64,000 nt of DNA, taken from assembly GCA_027019265.1 (NCBI GenBank), contig JALUWX010000119.1:62001-126000 (forward strand). The letters are read 5' to 3'. The position numbers were made by a program, and so were the translations under genes. Numbering within the stretch: position 1 is the stretch's first letter; every line of letters begins with the position of its first letter. Below are positions 51,951 through 61,168 of this stretch, in pieces. Below the pieces are notes generated by a model. That model did not search any database and was not told the origin of the DNA. It was given only the letters and a program-made list of their open reading frames with translations. This DNA comes from Phycisphaerales bacterium. Lineage in GTDB: Bacteria; Planctomycetota; Phycisphaerae; Phycisphaerales; UBA1924.

Positions 51951-53249
51951 ATGACCCAAACGAGCACACGGATGAGCACCCACCCCTCCCCCACCACGGC
52001 CGAAACCCCCACCCCCACGGATCCGATCGCACAGTCGGCCCAGCGCCCGACCCCGATCCTCGAGGTCTTCAAGGACAGACTGGGTGAAACCGCCGACTTC
52101 CCCGTCCGGGAAGGGCTCACCCAGCTCAACAACGGGTCCTACGGCTGCGCCCCCGTCGTCGTCCGCGCCGCGCAGGAATACCTCCAGCAACAGCTCGAAG
52201 GGGACGCCGTCCGCTTCTTCAAGCGCGACCTCGAGTTCTACTCCGACGACGCGCGCCGCGCCCTCTCCGAGTTCGTCGGCGCCCCCCTCACCGACCTCGC
52301 GCTCGTCCCCAACGGGACCTTCGCCGTCTCGACGATCCTCGCGAACCTCGACCTCAACCCCGGCGACGAGATCCTCATCACCGACCACGAATACATGGCC
52401 ACGATGAACGAGCTCGAGCGCGTCTGCAAACGCTCGGGCGCGTCGCTCTCCATCGCCAAGCTCCCCTTCCCCGAGATCACCGAGGACCTGGCCGTCGAAC
52501 GGATCCTGGGCGCGATCACCCCCAAGACCAGGTACGCGCTGCTCTCGCACATCGCGAGCGCCAGCGCCTACATCCTCCCCCTCGAGCGCATCATCCCCGA
52601 ACTCAAAGCCAAGGGGATCAAGGTCATCATCGACGGCGCCCACGCGCCGGGACAGCTCAAGCTCAACATCACCCAGCTCGGGTGCGACTGGTACGCGGCC
52701 TCCTGCCACAAATGGCTCGCGACCCCCAAGGGCACCGGGTTCGTCTACGCGCACCCCGACGTCCAGAAGGACTTCAAACCCCTCGCGCTCTCGTGCAGAG
52801 TCCACGAGAATCGCATCGATCGCGCCCCGTTCCTGTGCGATTTCGACTACGTCGGGACCAACGACTACAGCGCCAACCTCTCCATCCCCGTCGCGATCGC
52901 GCACCTCGGCGCGCAGTTGCAGGGCGGTTGGGACGCGCTCTACCAGCGCAACCACGACCTCGTCATGCAGGGCGCCTCGATCGTCCGTGACGCGCTCGGG
53001 ATCACCACCGCCCCCCCCGAGTCCATGACCGGGTCGATGGTCTCCATCCCCATCCCGGGCACCCCCACCAAGGGCACCATCTACGACGACTCGCTCTGGG
53101 ACGCGCTCTACGCGAAGCACAACATCCAGGTCCCGGTCTGGGCGATCCCGAACGTGCACCCGCGCGCGATGCGCATCAGCGCCCAGCTCTTCAACACGAT
53201 CGAGGACTACGAGAAGCTCGCCAAGGCGCTCAAAGCCGAGCTGGGCTGA
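51951..53249 (+). CDS. Class V aminotransferase (isopenicillin N epimerase-like), copy 2
   Basis: The 432-residue PLP enzyme has a Thr/Pro-rich N-terminal extension, then LTQLNNGSYGCAPVVV, LVPNGTFAVSTIL, VIIDGAHAPGQLKLNI and ASCHKWLATPKGTGFVY with the PLP Lys. It is clearly a paralogue of the copy at 48155, with the same motif order and many shared positions. Substrate unknown. ATG 51951 is favoured over the track's 51915 start. It is followed by a strong intrinsic terminator and is divergent from the S9 peptidase gene. Confidence 0.87.
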   Translation: MTQTSTRMSTHPSPTTAETPTPTDPIAQSAQRPTPILEVFKDRLGETADFPVREGLTQLNNGSYGCAPVVVRAAQEYLQQQLEGDAVRFFKRDLEFYSDDARRALSEFVGAPLTDLALVPNGTFAVSTILANLDLNPGDEILITDHEYMATMNELERVCKRSGASLSIAKLPFPEITEDLAVERILGAITPKTRYALLSHIASASAYILPLERIIPELKAKGIKVIIDGAHAPGQLKLNITQLGCDWYAASCHKWLATPKGTGFVYAHPDVQKDFKPLALSCRVHENRIDRAPFLCDFDYVGTNDYSANLSIPVAIAHLGAQLQGGWDALYQRNHDLVMQGASIVRDALGITTAPPESMTGSMVSIPIPGTPTKGTIYDDSLWDALYAKHNIQVPVWAIPNVHPRAMRISAQLFNTIEDYEKLAKALKAELG

Positions 53250-53277
53250 TCCCGAAGCCCCATCCCAAAAAGAGAGA

Positions 53278-53307
53278 GGGTCGGCGCTCCCCCGCGCCGA
53301 CCCTTTT
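53278..53307 (+). terminator. Intrinsic terminator after aminotransferase copy 2
   Basis: GGGTCGGCGC-TCCCCC-GCGCCGACCC is a perfect 10-bp stem followed by TTTT. An AAAAAG run just before the stem would give a weaker T-tract for the convergent carboxypeptidase gene, so it may act in both directions. Confidence 0.9.
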
Positions 53308-53330
53308 GCATGTCCTGATGACTCGGAAGG

Positions 53331-54872
53331 TCAGAGCCCGTACGCCGGCCGCACCCGCGACTCCAGATGTCTCATCAAGGGCTCCGGATCCAGCGCCCGA
53401 CCCGTCGCGCGTTCGATGATCTCACCCGCGCTGTAGCGACGGCCGTGCACATGGATATGCGCCCGGGTCCACGCGAGCAGTTCACCGAACTGACCCTTCG
53501 CCATCTGTTCATCGAGGTCCGTGATCGTGTCGTTGATCGTCTCCCACATCTGGGCCGCGTACAGGTTCCCGAGCGTATAGGTCGGGAAGTACCCGACGAG
53601 CCCGAAGGACCAGTGCACGTCCTGGAGACACCCGCGCGCATCATCGGGCACATCGAGCCCGAGCATGTCCTTGAACTTCGTGTTCCACGCTTCGGGGAGG
53701 TCCTTGATGTCCAGGTTCCCGCTGATCATCGCGCGCTCGAGCTCGAAGCGGAGCATCACGTGCAGGTTGTACGTCGCTTCGTCGCTCTCCACCCGGATGA
53801 AGCTCGGGGTGCACGTGTTCATCGCGCGCACCATCGGGTCGAGCGCCACATCGTCCATCGTCGGGGAGAACATCTCCTTCGCGATGGGGAGCGCCCACGA
53901 CCAGAACGCGCGGGACCGACCCACCATGTTCTCCCACATCCGGGACTGGGATTCGTGGATCCCGAGCGAGATCGCTTGGGTCAACGGGGTCCCGAAATCC
54001 CCCGTCTCCTTCGGGAGCCCCTGCTCGTAGAGCCCATGCCCGCACTCGTGCATGGTGGACCCGATCGCATCGGGGAAGTTCGTCAGCGCGTAGCGCGTCG
54101 TCAATCGCGTGTCCCCCGGCGCGAACCCCGAGCAGAACGGGTGGGTCGTCGTGTCCAAGCGGCCCCGATCCGTGTCGAACCCGAACGCCTTGATCACCTT
54201 CATCCCGAACCCGTGCTGCTTCTCCGTCGGGATCTCCCGATGGACGAACGACACGTCCGGCGCGTCCCCGTTGTCCGCGACCTCCTGGATGAACGCGCTC
54301 AGCTTCCCACGGAGCGGCGTAAAGATCGACTCGATCTGGGCGGCCGTCGCGTTGGGCTCGTACTCATTGAGCAGCGCGTCGTACAGTTCCCCGCCCTCCG
54401 GGATCCCCAGACACTCCCCCTTGCGCCGGGTCAGGCTCATCACCTCGGTCAGCGCGGGGACGAAGCTCTTGAAGTCGTTGTTCTTCCGCGCGGACTTCCA
54501 GACGTCCTGCGCCTTGGACTGCGCCTTCGCGAGCGCCGAGACGAGATCACCCGGGAGCTTCGTCGCTTTGTCGTAGTCGATGCGCATCTCGCGCACGTTC
54601 GCGAACTCCGCGTTCGTCGGGTCCTGAAGATCCGGGTCCGACTCGCACACGCTGATCATCTCACCCAGCTTCGGGTCCGTCGCGCGTTCGTGCATGAGCT
54701 TCGCGAGGAGCGCGGACTGGTCCGAGCGTGCCTCCGTCCCCTTGGGGGGCATGTACGTCTCCTGATCCCACCCGACGAGCGCCGAGATCGAGCCCAGGGT
54801 CCCGAGTTCGTGCATCGCCGCGCACAGGTCGTTGTAGCTCGAAGGCCGGGTCGTTGTCGCCGCCGTGGTCAT
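53331..54872 (-). CDS. Carboxypeptidase Taq (M32 metallopeptidase)
   Basis: The 513-residue cytoplasmic zinc carboxypeptidase has family motifs in order: LVGWDQETYMPPKGTEARSDQ, STMHECGHGLYEQG (the HExxH zinc site), LGIHESQSRMWENMVGRS with the third zinc ligand, and NLHVMLRFELERAMI. Length is normal for M32 (about 500). M32 enzymes remove C-terminal residues, with broad specificity except for proline. It reads toward the aminotransferase gene and shares the intergenic terminator. Confidence 0.95.
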   Translation of the reverse strand: MTTAATTTRPSSYNDLCAAMHELGTLGSISALVGWDQETYMPPKGTEARSDQSALLAKLMHERATDPKLGEMISVCESDPDLQDPTNAEFANVREMRIDYDKATKLPGDLVSALAKAQSKAQDVWKSARKNNDFKSFVPALTEVMSLTRRKGECLGIPEGGELYDALLNEYEPNATAAQIESIFTPLRGKLSAFIQEVADNGDAPDVSFVHREIPTEKQHGFGMKVIKAFGFDTDRGRLDTTTHPFCSGFAPGDTRLTTRYALTNFPDAIGSTMHECGHGLYEQGLPKETGDFGTPLTQAISLGIHESQSRMWENMVGRSRAFWSWALPIAKEMFSPTMDDVALDPMVRAMNTCTPSFIRVESDEATYNLHVMLRFELERAMISGNLDIKDLPEAWNTKFKDMLGLDVPDDARGCLQDVHWSFGLVGYFPTYTLGNLYAAQMWETINDTITDLDEQMAKGQFGELLAWTRAHIHVHGRRYSAGEIIERATGRALDPEPLMRHLESRVRPAYGL

Positions 54873-54947
54873 CCGGATCTCCTCAGAAAGGGTGGTGTTT
54901 CAGATCAGTTTAGGGGCGCACGGGGGAAGCCGCCGAATCACCCAGCG

Positions 54948-55685
54948 TCACGCGCCCCGGAGCACGATCGACGCGCCCACCACACACGCCGTCTCGATCC
55001 GGAGCACGTGCGGGGTCATCCGAACAACGCGCGCCCCCGAATCCCCGATCCGCGCCAGCTCCTCATCGCTCCATCCCCCCTCGGGACCCACGACGAGCCG
55101 GACCTCACCCCCACCGTCCCCCGGGGTTTCGAGCACGTCATCCACCCCGCCCTGACACACGAGCGTCGGGACCTCCCCCGACTCCCCGAGCACATCATCG
55201 AGCACAACCGGATCCCTGATCTCCAGCGCGTGCGCCCGGACACACTGCTTGCACGACTCGAGCACGATCCGCTCGAGTTTGTCCGTCCTCAGCGCATCGG
55301 GGTTCCGCTCCGAGCGATCCGTCACGATCGGGGTGTAGCTCGTCACCCCGATCTGGGTCAGCGCGTCGAGCATCGAACCCAACCGATCCCCCTTCGGCGC
55401 GGGCGCGAACACCCGGACCACGGGGGACACCCGATCGATCCGCTCGATCGATCCCAACGTCGCCGCAACGATCGGCCTCTGTCTCGACCCGGCGATCTCC
55501 ACGATCTCGCACACCCCCACGAGCCCGTCCCCGTCCATCACGAGCAGCGACTCCCCAACCCGCGCCCGCTTCACCCGCGCGAGATGGTGCGCCTCGGGTC
55601 CCTCGAGCGTGATCAACGACGGCGCGGCGCACCCGGATAGGTCCGAGAAGATCGCACGATGATCACCCTGAGGACACTCCTGCAT
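54948..55685 (-). CDS. rsmE: 16S rRNA (uracil1498-N3)-methyltransferase, RsmE family
   Basis: RsmE methylates U1498 in the 16S rRNA decoding region using SAM. The 245-residue product has the N-terminal PUA-like part (HHLARVKRARVGESLLVMDGDG) and the SPOUT knot motifs LVVGPEGGWSDEELARI and VVRMTPHVLRIETACVVGASIVL, where RsmE normally reads LG.RILR.ETA. Length matches the family. ATG 55685 is chosen; the track's GTG lies four codons upstream. It is transcribed away from the acidic membrane-protein gene. Confidence 0.92.
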   Translation of the reverse strand: MQECPQGDHRAIFSDLSGCAAPSLITLEGPEAHHLARVKRARVGESLLVMDGDGLVGVCEIVEIAGSRQRPIVAATLGSIERIDRVSPVVRVFAPAPKGDRLGSMLDALTQIGVTSYTPIVTDRSERNPDALRTDKLERIVLESCKQCVRAHALEIRDPVVLDDVLGESGEVPTLVCQGGVDDVLETPGDGGGEVRLVVGPEGGWSDEELARIGDSGARVVRMTPHVLRIETACVVGASIVLRGA

Positions 55686-55771
55686 GGTTCTCCCCACAAC
55701 ACGCGCAATCCCCCAAGGAACGGCCGATATCCCTTGAGTTCAGCCCGTTTACGACCGATCATACTCCCGCC

Positions 55772-57373
55772 GTGTCCGATCAGAACGATTTCAACATCGA
55801 AGACGAGCTCCTCGGAGCCATCGATGAACTCCTTGAGCAAGTCGAGGAGCAGAAACGCACGCGCGAACCCGATCAAAGCAATGCCATGCTCGACGGCCCC
55901 CTCGACGACGGGGGCGAAGTCGCTGAGCCGCTTGCCCCTTCGCCCGAGCCCAAGAGCGACGATCTGGAACAGGACACCCCCGACAACGAGGCGCAGTCAG
56001 AAGCCCTCAACGAGGACGCGCCGTCCGCCGCGCCCGAACACGAGTCCACCCAAGAGTCGGAAGAGGCGACCGAACCCACCCCCGACCCGGCCCAGGACGC
56101 CCTCGACGCGATCGAGCAGGTCGAATCCAACGCCGAATCACTCCTCGAAGAGAGTCTCGACGCGCTCCTCGAAGACGTCGAGAACAACACACCCGAGGAA
56201 CAGGACGATCCGGGATCGAACGATCCCGAGGATTCATCCTCCGAAACCGAACCCGATCCGGAACCCGAGATCGCGTCCGAACCAGCGGACGACTCGGAGG
56301 AAGCCCAGGTCGATCCTCAACCCGAACCCACCGACAGCGACGAGCCCTCGGAGCCGGAGTCCGAGTCCGAGCCGACTGAGCCCGAAGCCAAGATCGAAAC
56401 CGAGCCCGAGGCCGAAGCCGAGCCCGAGCCAACCCCGGACGACGACGTCTCCCTCGACGACGCCATCGATGCCATGCTCGGTGAAAATCGCTCCCAAGAC
56501 GATTCACTCCAGACCCCTCCCGAGGAGGAAGCAGCAAACGATCCGTCCGAGACAGACGAACCGGTGCTCGAACACGACGACGAGCCCGAAGCCCAAGCCG
56601 CGGATCCCGAGCTCGCCGGATCGATCGATTCCTCGATGGATCAACTCGACGAAGCCCTCGCCGGAGCGGCCGAGGAAATCATCGACAGCGCGGCTCAACC
56701 GAGCGATTCAGAACTCGTAGACGAGGACCCCGATTCATCCGCGGCCAGCGCCGTCGTCGAAGCCATCATCCAAGAGGAAGACGAAGACGCCCTCATCGAA
56801 GACGCCGCCTCGTCCATCGACGATGATCTCAACCTCGACGACGCGCTCGACCAAGCACTCGAAGGCACGAGCGAACCCCCGAGCGCATCGCCCGACGATG
56901 CCGCTCCCGATCCAGATCCGACCCCGGAACCCGCCCCTGCCGCCGCCGTCGCAGAAGCCCCCCAGGACGAACCCGACCCCACGGATTCCGAGCTAGGGAT
57001 CACGGTCCCGGCCTGGTTCGTGCGCTTCGTCGAGATCGTCCGTCCAAAGCTCGACAACATCGATCCACGCAAGGGCAAGAGCGTCGATCTTCTCGCGCAA
57101 GGGATCGGATGGACCCTCGGCGCGATCTGGTTCTACACCCCGAAATACGCGTTCAAAGTCTCGTCGATCATCTCCAAACCCATCGACAAGCAGCCCCCCC
57201 AGATCCGCGCCGCCATCGGCTACGTCGGGCTCTGGACCCTCATGCTCGCGCTCGTCGTCTGGTTCTACGCGATGTTCGTGCGGACCCCGATCGTCCCGGA
57301 ACCAAGCGAAGCGCCCACGCGCGTCCTCGACGAAAGCCCGGACACCACCCACGCGGCCTCCCAAGACCTCTGA
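55772..57373 (+). CDS. Highly acidic, mostly disordered protein with one C-terminal membrane helix
   Basis: I do not recognise this 533-residue protein as a whole. Residues 1 to about 400 are dominated by Glu, Asp, Pro, Ser and Ala (for example EPEIASEPADDSEEAQVDPQPEPT), with recurring LDDA(I/L)D.(M/A)L motifs (VSLDDAIDAMLGE, LNLDDALDQALEG). After the acidic part follows a short folded segment (WFVRFVEIVRPKLDNIDPRKGKSVDLLAQGIGWTLG) and one membrane helix (LWTLMLALVVWFYAMFV). It starts with GTG 55772. The repeated LDDALD-type motifs could be short binding helices. Function unknown. Confidence 0.75.
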   Translation: MSDQNDFNIEDELLGAIDELLEQVEEQKRTREPDQSNAMLDGPLDDGGEVAEPLAPSPEPKSDDLEQDTPDNEAQSEALNEDAPSAAPEHESTQESEEATEPTPDPAQDALDAIEQVESNAESLLEESLDALLEDVENNTPEEQDDPGSNDPEDSSSETEPDPEPEIASEPADDSEEAQVDPQPEPTDSDEPSEPESESEPTEPEAKIETEPEAEAEPEPTPDDDVSLDDAIDAMLGENRSQDDSLQTPPEEEAANDPSETDEPVLEHDDEPEAQAADPELAGSIDSSMDQLDEALAGAAEEIIDSAAQPSDSELVDEDPDSSAASAVVEAIIQEEDEDALIEDAASSIDDDLNLDDALDQALEGTSEPPSASPDDAAPDPDPTPEPAPAAAVAEAPQDEPDPTDSELGITVPAWFVRFVEIVRPKLDNIDPRKGKSVDLLAQGIGWTLGAIWFYTPKYAFKVSSIISKPIDKQPPQIRAAIGYVGLWTLMLALVVWFYAMFVRTPIVPEPSEAPTRVLDESPDTTHAASQDL

Positions 57374-58494
57374 TCATTCGTCGGCCGAACCCGACTCCCG
57401 ATCGTCCTCGTGCGCCAGCGCCATCTCCCGCATCGCGCGTGTCCACTCCAGATCGAGCTCGTCGAACCACATCCCCAACACCTCACGGGACGCTTCATCG
57501 ATCGTCGCGCCCTCACCCATCCGAGCGAACCACGCGTTCCGCGCGTCGCGTCCGAACTCGTCCCCCACGAACCGAACCATCGACCACCCCTGGGTATATA
57601 CGAAGCGCACGTGGTTCATCGCCGCGCCCCTGAAATCCGCGAGGTCATCCCAATCCCGGCGTTCCCCGCGCGACACCAACCGCGCCACCCCGAGCTGACG
57701 CTCCTGCGCCCCCGTGTCCTTGTACGGATCCGACACGATCTCCGCGATCCCCTCGAGCGACCACCACGGCGCATCGATGATCGACTCCCCGTACATGAAG
57801 CTCACCCCATGACCCACCTCGTGCGCGACCAGCGCCGAGACCCGATCCGGGGTCGTCCCGTCGCGCCCCAGAATCTTGATCGACTCATCGGGCTCGTTCC
57901 ACCCCGACAACGGATCGGTATACGCCGGCGAGATCGAATGACGGATCTCGTCCACCGTGTCGTACACCTTGATCACGAGCACATCATCGAGCTCGCGTCC
58001 CAGCTCCTCCTGAGCCACGCGCACGATCCCCGGGGTCACCTCAGCGAGCACCTCGATCAGATCCTCGCGCCCCACACCTCCCAGGATCCGAATCCGCGGC
58101 GACTCCACCCAACGCTCCACCCCCCAGTCGCGCCCGGAGTACACGTACACATCCGACCCACCCGCGAACGGCGCAAACCGCGCATCGTACGCCGATGACT
58201 CCGCGCGTCCCTTGTAGACCCACGACACCCGGATCGGTGCAACCACCGATCCGTCATCGCCCGCGCGCTCCGGACCCACGATCTCGATCCGGAGATCCCC
58301 GACCCCGCGCTCGATCGCGTCGTTGATCCACGCACGCTGCTCGTGCGCGAGCTGGTGATCCCGCGCGTCCACGCACAGCATGTACGCGCCCGAATCCCCG
58401 CGCTCGATCGCGCGGTTCATCGCATCAACCGTCCGATCGACCTGCGCCGCGCACACGCTCGCGCAGACCAACGCGCCCGTGCCGAGCCCTCGCA

Positions 58495-58495
<1 letters not shown>
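57374..58495 (-). CDS. Secreted gluzincin-type metallopeptidase-like protein
   Basis: The 373-residue product has a signal peptide (GLGTGALVCASVCAAQ) and a zinc site: VAHEVGHGVSF (HExxH) followed by WWSLEGIAEIVSD, whose Glu in the EGIAE stretch is the expected third ligand of peptidase MA-type gluzincins. The N-terminal 150 residues look like an NTF2-like or beta-rich domain (AWINDAIERGVGDLRIEIVG). The substrate is unknown. ATG 58495 overlaps the asnS stop by one base (TGATG), so the start in the track (58642), which lies inside asnS, is rejected. Confidence 0.78.
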
Positions 58496-59913
<1,418 letters not shown>

Positions 59914-59973
59914 ACGGTCGATCCTCCAAGATCTCGAGCTCGATCCCCCGATCGTAGTCCCCTCCCCTCGTCC

Positions 59974-59979
59974 TACCCT
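59974..59979 (+). promoter_or_regulatory. Possible -10 element of a leaderless rlmN transcript
   Basis: CTACCCT ends seven bases before the ATG at 59987, the spacing expected when transcription begins at the start codon itself. No Shine-Dalgarno sequence is present. The -35 region is not recognisable, so the call rests on position alone. Confidence 0.3.
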
Positions 59980-59986
59980 TCCCCGT

Positions 59987-61168
59987 ATGCCTCCCGCCGA
60001 CGACATCGCGCCGATCGACCCCCTCGGGATGACCCACGAGCAGTTCGTCCGCGCGTGCGCCGAGCACGGGATCAAATCCGGGCGCGCGATGAACGCCTAC
60101 CGCGCCGTCTTCAAACAGGGCAACACCGACGCCCCCCCCGCGCGAACCACCATCCCCCCCATCGTCCATCGCCTCACGGAAGACGTGGACGAGGGGACCA
60201 CCACCAAGTTCGTCTCCAGACTCGACCGACCCGACGACGAATCCCGCGCGCACGACACCCTCGGCGCACTCGCAAAGGACCTCCGGGTCGAGCACCTCGA
60301 CATCGAGTCCGTCATCATCCCCATGGTCGGGCGTACCAAGAAGAAAACCCACACCCTTTGCGTCTCCTCCCAGATCGGGTGCGCCATGGGCTGCGGGTTC
60401 TGCGAAACCGCGCAGATGGGGCTCGTCCGCTCCCTCACCCCGCGCGAGATCGTCGCGCAGTGGTACAGCGCCACCCACCACGAACACACCCACATCGACA
60501 ACATCGTCTTCATGGGCATGGGCGAACCCCTCGACAACTTGGACAACGTCCTCAGCGCCATCGCGTGTCTCACCGACCACCACGGCCCGGCCGTCCCCAT
60601 GAGCGCCATCACCATCTCCACCGTCGGCCGGGTGGACGGGCTCCGCAAACTCGCCCAGGTCGTCCAGCAGCCCGGATGGAAACGCCTGGGTCTCGCGCTC
60701 TCCCTCAACGCGTCCAACGACCACGTCCGCAACCAGATCATGCCCCTCAACAAGAAATGGGGGATGGACGAGCTCCGCGACACCATGATCGAGCTCATGC
60801 ACATCCGGGGCTCGCGCAAGATCCTCTTCGAATACGTCCTCATCCCCGAGGTCAACGACTCCCCCGACCACGCGCGCGAGCTCGCGCTCTGGCTCGAACC
60901 CTTCATGCGCACCGAAAAACGCGGACACATCGGGCTCCTCAACGTCATCCCCTACAACCCCAGAAGAGACTCCCCCTGGCCGGCCCCCGACGAAGCCAAC
61001 GTCAAGCACTTCGTTGACCAGCTCGCCGACCTCGGGGTCTTCGTCAAGCGCCGGCGCACCAAAGGCCGATCCACCATGGCCGCCTGCGGGCAGCTCGGCA
61101 CCGCCTCCATCCGCAAACGCAAGTACGTCGACCTGAGCACCAGCGCCACGAACGAGGGCCATGGCTGA
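59987..61168 (+). CDS. rlmN: RlmN/Cfr-family radical SAM methyltransferase
   Basis: RlmN methylates C2 of A2503 in 23S rRNA and A37 in some tRNAs. The 393-residue product has [19 protein letters not shown] with the CX3CX2C cluster motif, [34 protein letters not shown] and [23 protein letters not shown], and the methyl-carrying Cys in MAACGQLG near the C-terminus. The cluster loop reads [13 protein letters not shown] rather than the usual FCATGQMGF.RNL, so it is a diverged branch and A2503 specificity is inferred. ATG 59987 is favoured over the track start at 59852, which is within asnS. Its end overlaps the next gene by eight bases. Confidence 0.87.
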   Translation: MPPADDIAPIDPLGMTHEQFVRACAEHGIKSGRAMNAYRAVFKQGNTDAPPARTTIPPIVHRLTEDVDEGTTTKFVSRLDRPDDESRAHDTLGALAKDLRVEHLDIESVIIPMVGRTKKKTHTLCVSSQIGCAMGCGFCETAQMGLVRSLTPREIVAQWYSATHHEHTHIDNIVFMGMGEPLDNLDNVLSAIACLTDHHGPAVPMSAITISTVGRVDGLRKLAQVVQQPGWKRLGLALSLNASNDHVRNQIMPLNKKWGMDELRDTMIELMHIRGSRKILFEYVLIPEVNDSPDHARELALWLEPFMRTEKRGHIGLLNVIPYNPRRDSPWPAPDEANVKHFVDQLADLGVFVKRRRTKGRSTMAACGQLGTASIRKRKYVDLSTSATNEGHG

